A stretch of DNA of 64,000 nucleotides from RGIG4034 sp045628945. Lineage in GTDB: Bacteria; Bacillota; Clostridia; Lachnospirales; Lachnospiraceae. The stretch is from contig JAZQQG010000039.1 in NCBI GenBank assembly GCA_045628945.1, positions 1 through 64,000 of the forward strand, in the 5' to 3' direction. The notes under the pieces are model-generated. The model was not told the origin of the DNA, ran no database searches, and worked only from the letters and a program-made list of their open reading frames with translations. Below, piece after piece: positions 34,134-43,320 of this stretch (its first letter is position 1; every line of letters starts with the position of its first letter). Made by a program: the position numbers and the translations under genes.

Positions 34134-34169
34134 AAAAAAAGAACCCGACGGTCAAAAACCATCGGGTTC
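34134..34169 (-). terminator. Rho-independent terminator of the chemoreceptor gene
   Basis: Minus strand GAACCCGATGG-loop-CCGTCGGGTTC followed by TTTTTTTC. It lies about 25 bases past the chemoreceptor stop and separates it from the histidine kinase operon. Confidence 0.9.
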
Positions 34170-34191
34170 CCGGAAATTTTTAGGTTTGTGA

Positions 34192-35874
34192 TTAGATGTG
34201 GAAGAAGGCCATCTTATCGGATAAGTTATCAGCCAGATCCTTCATGGCTGCGGACTCGTCCTTGGTAGAAGCAACTGCGGAAGCAATGTTCTCAACAGAA
34301 GCAGTAACCTCTTCGGAGGAAGCTGCGTTCTCTTCGGAGATAGCGGACAGATCGGAGATGGAGCTCATTACGGTCTCCTTTAACTTTAAGAGGTTCTCAG
34401 CCTCGTTGCTGATGGTGTTTGCATCATTAGCAACATCTCTGCTGGTTGCGCTCATATCGTTAATCTTATTCTCGGTCTGCTCAAGGAAGGTCATCTGCTC
34501 CTTGATTACCTCGGTCATCTCAGCGGTCTTGGTTACACACTCGCCAACCTTAGCGGTAATCTCGTTGGTGATATCCTGAATGTCCTTAGCAAACTTGCTG
34601 GACTGATCTGCAAGGGACTGAATCTCGGAAGCAACAACTGCGAAACCACGTCCTGCCTCACCGGCACGGGCAGCCTCGATGGAAGCATTCAGAGACAGTA
34701 AGTTGGTCTGGCTTGCAATCTCGGAGATTGCAACGGAAGCAACCTGAATCTTCTCAGCGGAAGCGCTACACTCGGTAACCTTCTCGTTAATCTCGTCAAC
34801 GGTCTTAGCGGAACGATCGGAAGCGTTGCTTAACTTGCTCATGAACTCGATTGCGGTGTTGTTTGCTTCCATAGACTTATCGGAAGCAACATTCATCTGC
34901 TCAAGAGCTACGGTAATACGATCGATGGACTCGCCCATCTCAACAACGGTCGTGTTGGCATCCTGTACGGATTCAGCCATGGACTGTGCGGAGGTAGCAA
35001 GCTCGTTAACTGCCTGGGAGATCTGATTGGTACCCTCAGCAGAGTTGTTGGATAAATCGTCTACGTTGGTTACGGCATCGCCTAACTCGTTGGCAGTAGA
35101 CTTCGCACCGCCGATAGCGATTAATAACTGATCCTGTAAATTCTTGCCGGCATAGATAATCTCGTTGAATTCCTTAACGAATGCGCTCATATCGAAGTCG
35201 GCATCCAAGTTACCCTGAGACAGATGCTCGATGCTCTTGGTCGTCTTGGAGAGGATCTTAGCAAGTGCTCTTGCAAGTAAAAGAACAAGAACTGCGAATA
35301 CTACGATCAGTGCAACTGCGATTGCAACGGTAATGGTAACGATGCTGGATAAGGTCTTCGTTACGTAAGCCATAGGCTCTCCGGAGAAAGCCATGCCCCA
35401 GAATTGATGATTAGCATCGTAAATAGGAGTGTAGTATACGAAATACTTCTTGCCGTTGATTACTACGTTCTCAGCGGAGTAATCGGAACCTGCCTTCACC
35501 GCTGCGTAGATGCCAGGATCGGCTTCGGTGTTCTCATTGTAGGAACCGTCTGCCTTCTTAATGGAAGTAAGGAGACGCTTGTTGTCCTTAAATAAGGTAA
35601 GCTCAATCTCGTCTTTTACAAGAGAGGAGATGTACTCATGATCGGCGTACTCTTCATAGTCAACGTCACCGTTGTTCTGAATGTCGTAAGCGAAGTATTC
35701 CTTCACGCCTTCTGCGGCAACACGTAACTCGTTCTTAATACCGGTCGTAATCTCTTCCTCGAGCTTAACGGTTGCGAATACTGCGATAACTACTACTGCG
35801 ATTAACATCGGAACGATACCGAGTAATAAGCAGCAAATCTGAGCTCCAAGGCCCTTTTTCTTCTTCTGATTCAT
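34192..35874 (-). CDS. Methyl-accepting chemotaxis protein with extracellular Cache-like domain
   Basis: A 560-residue receptor. A first membrane helix (about 10-30) and a second (about 175-205) enclose a Cache-type ligand domain with KYFVYYTPIYDANHQFWGMAFSG. HAMP follows, then a long signalling coiled coil with the tip ASQTNLLSLNASIEAARA / GEAGRGFAVVASEI. The cytoplasmic domain is of normal length. The ligand is unknown. It is a single gene with its own terminator. Confidence 0.95.
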   Translation of the reverse strand: MNQKKKKGLGAQICCLLLGIVPMLIAVVVIAVFATVKLEEEITTGIKNELRVAAEGVKEYFAYDIQNNGDVDYEEYADHEYISSLVKDEIELTLFKDNKRLLTSIKKADGSYNENTEADPGIYAAVKAGSDYSAENVVINGKKYFVYYTPIYDANHQFWGMAFSGEPMAYVTKTLSSIVTITVAIAVALIVVFAVLVLLLARALAKILSKTTKSIEHLSQGNLDADFDMSAFVKEFNEIIYAGKNLQDQLLIAIGGAKSTANELGDAVTNVDDLSNNSAEGTNQISQAVNELATSAQSMAESVQDANTTVVEMGESIDRITVALEQMNVASDKSMEANNTAIEFMSKLSNASDRSAKTVDEINEKVTECSASAEKIQVASVAISEIASQTNLLSLNASIEAARAGEAGRGFAVVASEIQSLADQSSKFAKDIQDITNEITAKVGECVTKTAEMTEVIKEQMTFLEQTENKINDMSATSRDVANDANTISNEAENLLKLKETVMSSISDLSAISEENAASSEEVTASVENIASAVASTKDESAAMKDLADNLSDKMAFFHI

Positions 35875-36103
35875 TCTTCTTCATCCTTTCACAAATGAAA
35901 TAAATCTTATTAATGTATATCCCGTCAAGGGTTACAAATACATACCATAATATAACATTGAACAGAATAATTTACTACAAGTAATATAAATTTTATGTGG
36001 AATTTACACAGAAAATTACGAAAATGAGAGAAATGTTTTGGCCCTTTTCGTTTCTGTTCTTCGGATTTGTCATAGAATGCGCGAAATTTCTGAAAAAACA
36101 GGA
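35875..36103. other. Divergent spacer between chemoreceptor and metal operon
   Basis: AT-rich and without a gene. It must hold the chemoreceptor promoter on the minus strand, but no convincing sigma-A or sigma-28 box was found. The plus-strand promoter begins at 36104. Confidence 0.5.
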
Positions 36104-36160
36104 TTGACAAGAGCAGGGGCGATGCTATAATAAAACCAACATATGAACACTTGCTCATAT
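36104..36160 (+). promoter_or_regulatory. Metal-operon promoter with ArsR-type operator
   Basis: TTGACA (36104-36109), 16-base spacer, TATAAT (36126-36131). Just downstream, ATATGAACAC-TTGCTCATAT (36141-36160) is an 8-of-10 inverted repeat fitting the ATATGAACA-N2-TGTTCATAT pattern bound by ArsR/SmtB repressors such as CzrA and CadC. The operon encodes such a repressor. Binding here would block transcription start. Confidence 0.82.
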
Positions 36161-36197
36161 GAATAGCACGTAAAAATGTTCCCGGAGGAAAAAGATC

Positions 36198-36416
36198 ATG
36201 AAGAAGACTTATAAGATTGAAGTAGATTGTGCAAATTGTGCCAACAAAATGGAGGATGCAGCCAAAAAGACTGCCGGAGTCACCAACTGTGTTGTGAACT
36301 TCATGGCATTGAAGATGGAAGTGGAATTTGCGGAGGGTGCCGATCCGAAGGCTGTAATGAAGGACGTTCTCAAGAACTGCAAAAAAGTTGAGGACGATTG
36401 CGAGATCTACTTATAA
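36198..36416 (+). CDS. Small heavy-metal-associated (HMA) protein
   Basis: A 72-residue ferredoxin-like metal-binding protein with the CxxC site at Cys11/Cys14 (VDCANCANKME). It resembles stand-alone HMA domains that pass Cu, Zn or Cd to P-type ATPases. The ATPase that follows lacks its own N-terminal HMA domain, so this looks like the detached partner. CCGGAGGAAA precedes the ATG. Confidence 0.92.
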   Translation: MKKTYKIEVDCANCANKMEDAAKKTAGVTNCVVNFMALKMEVEFAEGADPKAVMKDVLKNCKKVEDDCEIYL

Positions 36417-36455
36417 TCAATGATTCCTTTGTAATCATAATTCACGAGGTAGCAT

Positions 36456-38387
36456 ATGACAAGGAAGCAGAAAAAAGCATTGACGAAGATTCTGGTTGCA
36501 CTGGTACTCCTGGTAGCCATTAAGATTACGGAAATCTTCGTACCGTTGGAAGACTATTGTGTGAAGGATCTCCCGGTGGGAAGATGGATTCTTTTCGGAG
36601 TCTATCTGATTCCCTATCTGATTGTAGGATGGGATATTCTGAAAAAGGCAATCAAGGGAATCCGGAATCGTCAGGTGTTTGATGAGAATTTCTTGATGGC
36701 GGTAGCGACGGTGGGCGCAATTGTGATTGCCCTGCTCGGGGAGGGAGAATTCACCGAGGCGGTAGCCGTTATGCTCTTTTATCAGATCGGCGAGTTGTTC
36801 CAGAGCATTGCGGTCGGTAAAAGTCGTAAGAATATTTCGGAACTGATGGATATCCGTCCGGATTATGCCAACATTGAACAGGACGGTGTAATTACGCAGG
36901 TGGATCCCGATGAGGTGGCCATCGGCACCGTGATTCTGATTCAGCCCGGCGAGAAGGTGCCCATTGACGGAATCGTTGAGAGTGGAAGCTCTGCGCTGAA
37001 CACCGCTGCACTGACCGGGGAAAGTCTTCCTCGTGACGTGAAGGAAGGGGATGAGATCATCTCCGGCTGCATTAACATGACGGGTGTGCTGAAGGTTCGT
37101 ACCACGAAGGAATTCGGCGAGTCCACAGCGTCGAAGATTCTCGATATGGTGGAGAATGCCGCAAGCAAAAAATCACGTTCCGAGAATTTTATCTCCAAAT
37201 TTGCGAAGATCTACACCCCTGCCGTATGTTATTCCGCACTGGCATTGGCGGTGCTTCCTCCGCTTATCTTAATGATTGTCGGACAGCCGGCTGCCTGGGG
37301 AACCTGGATCTATCGTGCACTGACCTTCCTGGTTATCAGTTGTCCCTGTGCGCTGGTCATCAGTATTCCGCTTAGCTTTTTTGCGGGAATCGGCGGAGCG
37401 AGCAATGCAGGTGTCCTGGTAAAGGGATCGAATTACCTGGAAGCGTTGGCTTCGACGAAGGTGGTGGTATTCGATAAGACCGGAACCATGACCCAGGGTG
37501 TTTTTGAAGTAAGTAATGTAATTCTTCCGGAGGGAAGCGCCTATAGCCGTGAACAGTTATTAAAATATGCGGCTTATGTGGAGAGCTTTTCCTCACATCC
37601 AATCAGTAAGAGCCTAAAGAAGGCCTACGGAGAGGAGCCGGATACCTCCCTGGTCACCGAGGTGGAAGAGATTGGCGGACATGGTGTTACCGCTTGTTTT
37701 GACGGACATCGAATTGCTGCGGGCAATGAGAAATTAATGCGTAAGTTCGGCGTAGAGTATCCGGTGGTTTCTGAGATCGGAACGCTTGTCTATGTCGCAG
37801 TGGACAATCAATTTGCCGGATGTATCGTAATCTCCGATTTACTGAAACCCACCTCCAAGGCAGCAATCGAAGCTCTGCATAAGGCCGGTATTCGTAAGAC
37901 GGTCATGTTAACCGGCGATGCGAAGAAGGTGGCCGACAGTGTGGCTTCCGAGCTTCAGATTGATGAGGTACACAGCGAACTGCTTCCTGCGGACAAGGTT
38001 GCCCGTGTAGAGGAGCTGCTTGCGACGAAGAGCGATCGAGAGAAGCTTGCCTTTGTCGGTGACGGAATCAACGATGCACCGGTACTCTCCCGCGCGGACC
38101 TCGGTATTGCCATGGGTGCTCTCGGATCCGATGCCGCTATCGAGGCTGCGGACGTGGTCTTGATGGACGATGATCCCCTTAAAATTGCCAAGGCGATTCG
38201 CATAGCGAAAAAATGCATGCGTATCGTGTATGAGAATATCTATTTTGCCATTGGAATCAAGTTGGTTTGTCTCGTACTCGGTGCTCTGGGAATTGCCAAT
38301 ATGTGGCTTGCGATTTTTGCCGATGTTGGGGTAATGGTAATTGCCGTGATCAACGCAATCCGTGCCCTGATGGTGAAGAAACTGTAG
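36456..38387 (+). CDS. cadA: CadA/ZntA-type heavy-metal P1B ATPase
   Basis: A 643-residue exporter of soft divalent metals (Zn, Cd, Pb). The membrane metal site is SCPCAL (295-300), the phosphatase loop TGES (187-190), the phosphorylated Asp340 in DKTGT, then SSHPIS, MLTGDAKK and GDGINDAP. The CPC motif and absence of Cu-type signatures favour Zn/Cd/Pb over Cu. It begins without an HMA domain, supplied instead by the upstream small protein. Confidence 0.94.
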   Translation: MTRKQKKALTKILVALVLLVAIKITEIFVPLEDYCVKDLPVGRWILFGVYLIPYLIVGWDILKKAIKGIRNRQVFDENFLMAVATVGAIVIALLGEGEFTEAVAVMLFYQIGELFQSIAVGKSRKNISELMDIRPDYANIEQDGVITQVDPDEVAIGTVILIQPGEKVPIDGIVESGSSALNTAALTGESLPRDVKEGDEIISGCINMTGVLKVRTTKEFGESTASKILDMVENAASKKSRSENFISKFAKIYTPAVCYSALALAVLPPLILMIVGQPAAWGTWIYRALTFLVISCPCALVISIPLSFFAGIGGASNAGVLVKGSNYLEALASTKVVVFDKTGTMTQGVFEVSNVILPEGSAYSREQLLKYAAYVESFSSHPISKSLKKAYGEEPDTSLVTEVEEIGGHGVTACFDGHRIAAGNEKLMRKFGVEYPVVSEIGTLVYVAVDNQFAGCIVISDLLKPTSKAAIEALHKAGIRKTVMLTGDAKKVADSVASELQIDEVHSELLPADKVARVEELLATKSDREKLAFVGDGINDAPVLSRADLGIAMGALGSDAAIEAADVVLMDDDPLKIAKAIRIAKKCMRIVYENIYFAIGIKLVCLVLGALGIANMWLAIFADVGVMVIAVINAIRALMVKKL

Positions 38388-38411
38388 AGGCCGCTTGGAA
38401 ACCATATAAAA

Positions 38412-38444
38412 AGCCCGATACCATAGGATCCTATGTATCGGGCT
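38412..38444 (+). terminator. Strong hairpin between cadA and arsR
   Basis: AGCCCGATAC-CATAG-GATC-CTATG-TATCGGGCT forms a stem of about 14 bp with one bulge. The T-run afterwards is weak (GTCTTAG), so it may lower rather than stop transcription into the regulator gene, or stabilise the cadA message. Confidence 0.6.
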
Positions 38445-38468
38445 GTCTTAGTAGGAAAGAGGAAAAAT

Positions 38469-38840
38469 ATGATGGAACACAACCATGACGAATTGGAATG
38501 CTGCGAAGTGAATGAATTACATCCGGAACTTCTTAAGATTGTAAATGAGAAGATGCCTCCGGAGGAAGATCTCTATGATCTGGCAGAACTTTACAAGATT
38601 TTCGGTGATTCCACGAGAATCCGCATTCTGTTTGTGTTGTCAGAGGCTGAGGTGTGCGTATGCGATCTTGCGCAGGCCCTGAATATGACACAGTCCGCAA
38701 TCTCCCACCAGCTGAAGATTCTGAAGCAGAGCAAGCTTGTGAAGAACCGAAGAAACGGCAAATCCATTTTCTATTCCCTTGCCGATGAGCATGTGAGAAT
38801 GATTCTGGAGCTGGGCCTTGAGCATATTGAAGAGATGTAG
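38469..38840 (+). CDS. ArsR/SmtB-family metal-responsive repressor
   Basis: A 123-residue winged-helix repressor. The recognition helix is in MTQSAISHQLKILKQSKLV. Two possible metal sites are visible: a CadC-like alpha-3 site (Cys63, Cys65, Asp66 in VCVCDL, possibly with Cys11/Cys12 of the N-terminal arm) and a CzrA-like alpha-5 site (Asp106, His108, His119, with Glu122 where CzrA has His). The N-terminus MMEHNHDELECC is rich in ligands. It should respond to Cd/Pb and Zn and bind the operator at 36141-36160. ATG at 38469 follows GAGGAAAAAT; an earlier in-frame start lies inside the hairpin. Confidence 0.93.
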   Translation: MMEHNHDELECCEVNELHPELLKIVNEKMPPEEDLYDLAELYKIFGDSTRIRILFVLSEAEVCVCDLAQALNMTQSAISHQLKILKQSKLVKNRRNGKSIFYSLADEHVRMILELGLEHIEEM

Positions 38841-38842
38841 CA

Positions 38843-39490
38843 TTAGAGTTTGAGGGACAGAATCGGAGTAAAGCCGTCCGTCAGCTGAAGCTGGTACCGG
38901 TTCAGTATCGCAATCAGTTCATGACAATGTTCTTCCGGCATTGCCAACATATGCAACTGCATACGCATATAGTATTCAATCACAGTATCCTTGGGGATAC
39001 TGTGATTTTTTATCCAAGCCTCACGAACGAGGGTCGGCTTCATACTAAGGGTGCTTACAATATTCAGCTTGGCAATATCCATATCGGCATAGGAATCGGC
39101 ATGAAGCTCCACAATCTGACTGATAGTCTCTCGGATATTTGCACGGAATTCCGCTTCACGAGATAAAGCCACATAGAAATCCGCATATGGTTCCGAGTCT
39201 AAAGCAATGCGCATCTCAATGGCAGAAGACAGTAAGAATACATCTTCTTTTGACAGCTGATTCTCAAATTGGAACATCATTTGGTCGAAACGATGACGGA
39301 TATCGGAATATATCAGCATTGCAATCCGGGCTTTGCTCTTAAAATAGTAGTTAATCAAGCCTACATTGGTGCCGGCCACATCGGAAATCATACGCATGCT
39401 GGTCTCATGATATCCTTTCTCATAGAAAAGAGCACGGGCACAGGCGACTATTTTATTTTGCGTAGCATTTCCTTTGTTGGTGTTAGCCAT
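38843..39490 (-). CDS. TetR-family regulator of the dehydrogenase/transporter cluster
   Basis: A 215-residue TetR protein: ARALFYEKGYHETSMRMISDV then AGTNVGLINYYFKSKARI. The C-terminal domain is helical and gives no ligand hint. It is encoded 38 bases downstream of the 2-hydroxyacid dehydrogenase on the same strand, the usual place for an autorepressor. The matching 15-bp motifs in both divergent promoters are its likely operators (inference). Confidence 0.9.
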   Translation of the reverse strand: MANTNKGNATQNKIVACARALFYEKGYHETSMRMISDVAGTNVGLINYYFKSKARIAMLIYSDIRHRFDQMMFQFENQLSKEDVFLLSSAIEMRIALDSEPYADFYVALSREAEFRANIRETISQIVELHADSYADMDIAKLNIVSTLSMKPTLVREAWIKNHSIPKDTVIEYYMRMQLHMLAMPEEHCHELIAILNRYQLQLTDGFTPILSLKL

Positions 39491-39528
39491 GACGTTTCCT
39501 TTCCAATCGGAGAACGTCTATCCTAGGA

Positions 39529-40542
39529 TTAACGAGCTCCATTAATGACGCTGGTCGGATGACCGTCCAGATAAGCCTTGAAGTTCTCTACGGAAAGAGA
39601 AGCCTGTCTGAGTCTTGAGGTCTTAGGTAACCAGGCAATATGACCGGTGATGGTAGTGTTATCGAGATTCATAAGCTCACAGGGACCTGTGGGGGGTTCC
39701 TCTACGATGGTATCCAGACCGGCTGCATATATTTTACCACTTTTCAGCGCTTCTACCAAGGCTTCTTCATCAACTAATTTGCCTCGGGCAGTATTTATGA
39801 AGATTACTCCGTCCTTCATTTTGGCAATAGACTCACGGTTAATGATGCCCTGCGTGGAAGAATTTAAGGGACAGTGCATGGTGATAACATCTGCGCGGGA
39901 CAGAAGCTCGTCAAAGGACACCTGCTCAATGAAGTCGTATTCGGCACCTTCCTTTTTGTGACGGTTATAGGAAATCACTTTCATTCCAAAGCCACGGCCG
40001 ATCATAGCTGCATGATAGCCAATCTTACCAAGGCCTACAATTCCGAGAGTCAAGTCTCTTAATTCAATCTGTTTCGTGACTGCATACATATATTTAGGAG
40101 GATTCTCGGCTAACCAGTTTGTTTTTTTGGTATAATTGCAGTTCGCACCGATGTTATGACAGATGTCCAAAAGCAATGCAAAAGCAAATTCGGCAATGGT
40201 GCTGTCACCATAGGCTGTGTTGGTAATGGTAACACCGTAGCTGCGGGTCATCTCCCAGTCCAATTCCTCATAACCATGGGCACCTCCGGCAATGTATTTG
40301 CATTTTGGGTGGGACTCAAAGAATTCCGGAGTTAAGAATTTCTTGACAATCCAGGTTCCCAAGACTGCATCGGCATCCGGATCAATCAGTGCGCTGAATT
40401 CCTCCGGAGTCGGCCAGCCGTTGGGTCGCTTATAGACATATTCAACACCGGGGATCTCTCCCAGGGCCGACCATTTCTCCTTCATATCTTCTTCTGTAAT
40501 GTCCGCGCTGGTGGACTTTCCTAAGAGCACATTTACTTTCAT
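39529..40542 (-). CDS. D-2-hydroxyacid dehydrogenase (NAD-dependent)
   Basis: A 337-residue D-isomer-specific dehydrogenase. The nucleotide loop is GIVGLGKIG (167-175), and the catalytic residues are Arg253 (NTARGK), Glu282 (VEEPP) and His301 (TGHIAW). Typical reactions reduce a 2-oxo acid to a D-2-hydroxy acid, or the reverse. It is divergent from a MATE exporter, ABC importer and HisC-like aminotransferase, so its substrate may be the oxo acid that aminotransferase makes. GGAGGAAATTCGA precedes the ATG. Confidence 0.93.
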   Translation of the reverse strand: MKVNVLLGKSTSADITEEDMKEKWSALGEIPGVEYVYKRPNGWPTPEEFSALIDPDADAVLGTWIVKKFLTPEFFESHPKCKYIAGGAHGYEELDWEMTRSYGVTITNTAYGDSTIAEFAFALLLDICHNIGANCNYTKKTNWLAENPPKYMYAVTKQIELRDLTLGIVGLGKIGYHAAMIGRGFGMKVISYNRHKKEGAEYDFIEQVSFDELLSRADVITMHCPLNSSTQGIINRESIAKMKDGVIFINTARGKLVDEEALVEALKSGKIYAAGLDTIVEEPPTGPCELMNLDNTTITGHIAWLPKTSRLRQASLSVENFKAYLDGHPTSVINGAR

Positions 40543-40660
40543 TCGAATTTCCTCCTTAATAAATATTTATAAAGAATTATCAAGTACAAAAAATTAATCC
40601 GTCCATAGATAGATTCAGTCAATCAAGCATGACCGAAATAAGCTACGGTACTTTATAGAT

Positions 40661-40689
40661 ACAATAAATTACACGCGTATAAATGTCAA
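40661..40689 (-). promoter_or_regulatory. Dehydrogenase-tetR promoter with operator in spacer
   Basis: Minus strand TTGACA (40689-40684), 17 bases, TATTGT (40666-40661). The spacer contains the motif ATTACACGCGTATAA (40668-40682 on plus), an imperfect palindrome around CGCG. The same motif recurs at the divergent promoter. Confidence 0.75.
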
Positions 40690-40795
40690 TACACGAAAAA
40701 TAAAAAGAAATTGTGAACATTGCACAAAACAGGTGCGCTGAAATAGGTAAAATAGTGCACGAATAGCAAAATCGATGAAAAATCAGAAAAGGTTA

Positions 40796-40824
40796 TTGAC
40801 CTCAAATAATTACACGCGTATAAT
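40796..40824 (+). promoter_or_regulatory. MATE/ABC-cluster promoter overlapped by the same operator
   Basis: TTGACC (40796-40801), 17 bases, TATAAT (40819-40824). ATTACACGCGTATAA (40809-40823) covers the -10 box. It is identical over 15 bases to the copy at 40668-40682, so one regulator probably shuts both promoters. Confidence 0.8.
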
Positions 40825-40875
40825 AGCCTCAACATCAACGGACGACAAAATCGTTATTAAAAAGGAGGCAAGTGC

Positions 40876-42267
40876 ATGACGGCTGAAGAACGTGTTAAGA
40901 GCATGGGAACAGACAAGCTACTTCCTCTTATTATGAAGATGTCCATTCCGGCAATATGCGGTAATGTAGTAAATGCTCTTTATAATATTGTCGACCGTAT
41001 CTTTGTAGGACGGGTTGTAGGAAGTAATGCACTGGGTGCTGTCGGAGTAATGTTTCCTCTTAATAACATTACCGCAGCGTTAACGGTGTTAATGAGTATC
41101 GGCGGCGGGGCCATGGTTTCCCTGAATCTTGGTAGGGGAGAACGTGAGAAGGCCAATCGGATTTTTAGTAACATTGTAATGTTTGCCTGTTGTATCGCAA
41201 TACTGATCTCCGTAAGCTTCTTCCTTTTTGCAGAACCGTTAATTAAAATCTGCGGAGCGGATGAATCCTCCGGATTGTACGTAATGGCAGTGAAGTACTT
41301 AAGAATTATCGCTATCGGACAGTTCTTCAGTATTATCAATCTTGGGTTGGCAGCCTGTATTCGAGCGGAAGGCAATACGAAATACGCTATGATCGTAACC
41401 ATGACGGGAGCGGTAATTAACGTATGTATGGATGCGACCTTCATGTTAGGGTTTGGCTGGGGCGTTGAGGGAGCTGCAACAGCAACCGTAATCAGCCAGA
41501 TTATCAGCTGCCTGTTAAGTCTTGAGTATCATGTAAGACACCGGGGAGTTCTTCGCTGGCAGGGTATAAATGTTTTGGATTTCCGGATTATCGGAAAGGT
41601 AATTTCGTTAGGAATGGCTCCTGCAGTATTTCAGGGATTAAGTTTCTGTAACAATACATTAATTAACCATTCTCTTATGAGCTACGCTCCCAGGGAACTT
41701 GGCGAAGGCGGTGGTGATCTTGCTATCTCAGCAGTATCCGTCATCCATACGGTGGAGAACTTCGCAACAATGTTAATTATGGGAATGAACAGCGCTGTAT
41801 CAACCATTATCAGTTATAATTACGGACGCAAGTCTTATGAAAGAGCTCGTAGGACAACCTTAACCGGTCAGGCAATAGCTACGGTCGTATCAGTTATTCT
41901 TTGGTTACTTATGATGCTGATTCCGGATGTACTGTTTCAGATATTCAATGGTAAGGATGATGCATTGATTGATTACGGAGTCTACGCAATGCGTATTGGC
42001 AAGTTATTTATTTTCGGTATCGGCTTCCAGACGCTGGCTTCCATGTATTATTCGGCTATCGGCAAGCCCAAGAGAGCTATCGTAATCAGTATCAGTCGAA
42101 ACGGATTATTCTTAATTCCGTCTCTTCTGATTCTTCCCAAGTTCTTCGGACTGGACGGAGTACTGGTAAGCAGTAGCGTGTCCGATGGATTATCTCTCAT
42201 TCTGGTATCGATTTTATACTGGAAGGGAATACATGATTTGAAGAAATTAGAACAACAATCTGCATAA
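40876..42267 (+). CDS. MATE-family efflux transporter
   Basis: A 463-residue, 12-helix exporter driven by Na+ or H+. It opens KMSIPAICGNVVNALYNIVD / RIFVGRVVG, a hallmark of MATE proteins, and repeats the pattern in the second half. First gene of the plus-strand arm; AAAAAGGAGG precedes the ATG. The neighbouring aminotransferase and dehydrogenase suggest it exports a metabolic product, but drug export cannot be excluded. Confidence 0.94.
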   Translation: MTAEERVKSMGTDKLLPLIMKMSIPAICGNVVNALYNIVDRIFVGRVVGSNALGAVGVMFPLNNITAALTVLMSIGGGAMVSLNLGRGEREKANRIFSNIVMFACCIAILISVSFFLFAEPLIKICGADESSGLYVMAVKYLRIIAIGQFFSIINLGLAACIRAEGNTKYAMIVTMTGAVINVCMDATFMLGFGWGVEGAATATVISQIISCLLSLEYHVRHRGVLRWQGINVLDFRIIGKVISLGMAPAVFQGLSFCNNTLINHSLMSYAPRELGEGGGDLAISAVSVIHTVENFATMLIMGMNSAVSTIISYNYGRKSYERARRTTLTGQAIATVVSVILWLLMMLIPDVLFQIFNGKDDALIDYGVYAMRIGKLFIFGIGFQTLASMYYSAIGKPKRAIVISISRNGLFLIPSLLILPKFFGLDGVLVSSSVSDGLSLILVSILYWKGIHDLKKLEQQSA

Positions 42268-42314
42268 AGCAGTGAAACAGATTTTCGAAACGATTTAAAT
42301 TCATATGGATTAAT

Positions 42315-42360
42315 AAGGACAGCAAAGGCGCTGCAGCAACGGTGCCGACTGTCCTTTTTT
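42315..42360 (+). terminator. Terminator or attenuator between MATE and ABC genes
   Basis: AAGGACAG (42315-42322) pairs with CTGTCCTT (42349-42356), followed by TTTTTT. An inner GGCGC/GGTGCC pairing may add to it. No separate promoter was recognised before the next gene, so some read-through is expected. Confidence 0.75.
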
Positions 42361-42386
42361 AATATTACAAAAACGGAGGTGTCAAG

Positions 42387-43307
42387 ATGATTAAGTACAT
42401 AATTAAAAGATTAACGCTTGGAATCATTACATTGTTCTTCTTGGTTACAATTACTTTTTTCCTCACGAGACTGATGCCGGGTAGTCCTTTCGAGACGGAC
42501 AACATCTCACCGACGATGTTGGCTTCTTTGGAAGAGCATTACGGATTGGACAGACCGGTGGGCGAACAATATGTGAAGTACCTTAAGGAGCTGCTTCACG
42601 GAAGTCTTGGTATCTCCTATAAAAAGAGCAATGTAAGTGTTAATAAAATGATTATTGAGCACTTTCCGATTACATTGAAACTTGGACTAATCTCCTTCGG
42701 AATTGCGCTGGTTATCGGAACTCTTATCGGTGTCTGGATGTCCGTTACCAAATCCAATGCGGTGCGAGGTTGGATATTAACGGCATCAACGGTATGTATC
42801 AGTGTTCCGGGTTTTGTATTGGCGATTGTGTTGATGCTGTTTTTCGGATCCAAGCTTAAATGGTTTCCGGTATTGTTTGACGGATCATTCAAGAGTTATG
42901 TAATGCCGGTGACGGCCCTGGCGGTATATCCCATTGCAGAGATTTCACGATTGGTTCATTCCAGCTATGACGAGGCGATGAATCAGGATTACGTGGTTAT
43001 GGCAAGAGCCAAGGGTATTGGGAAGCAGAGAGTAATGTTCCTGCATGTTCTGAAAAATGCATTGCTTCCCCTGATTACCGTCAGTGGACCGATGTTAGCG
43101 TTCCAGATTACCGGTTCCTTTGTGGTTGAAAGTATTTTCACGATTCCCGGAATCGGCAGACAATTCGTTAACTCTGTGAACAGCCGCGATTATACCGTAA
43201 TTATGGGATTAACCATTTTCGTAGGTGCGATTATTATTTTGGCCAATATCCTGTCGGATGTAGTGTGTGCATTAGTCGATCCGCGAATCAAGCTTGGTAA
43301 GAATTAA
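42387..43307 (+). CDS. ABC importer permease, DppB/OppB type
   Basis: A 306-residue inner-membrane permease with six helices and the family start IIKRLTLGIITLFFLVTITF, TRLMPGSPF, and the EAMNQDYVVMARAKGIG coupling loop. It pairs with the next gene to form the channel of a peptide/nickel-type importer. Confidence 0.94.
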   Translation: MIKYIIKRLTLGIITLFFLVTITFFLTRLMPGSPFETDNISPTMLASLEEHYGLDRPVGEQYVKYLKELLHGSLGISYKKSNVSVNKMIIEHFPITLKLGLISFGIALVIGTLIGVWMSVTKSNAVRGWILTASTVCISVPGFVLAIVLMLFFGSKLKWFPVLFDGSFKSYVMPVTALAVYPIAEISRLVHSSYDEAMNQDYVVMARAKGIGKQRVMFLHVLKNALLPLITVSGPMLAFQITGSFVVESIFTIPGIGRQFVNSVNSRDYTVIMGLTIFVGAIIILANILSDVVCALVDPRIKLGKN

Positions 43308-43320
43308 GGAGGGATGTTAC

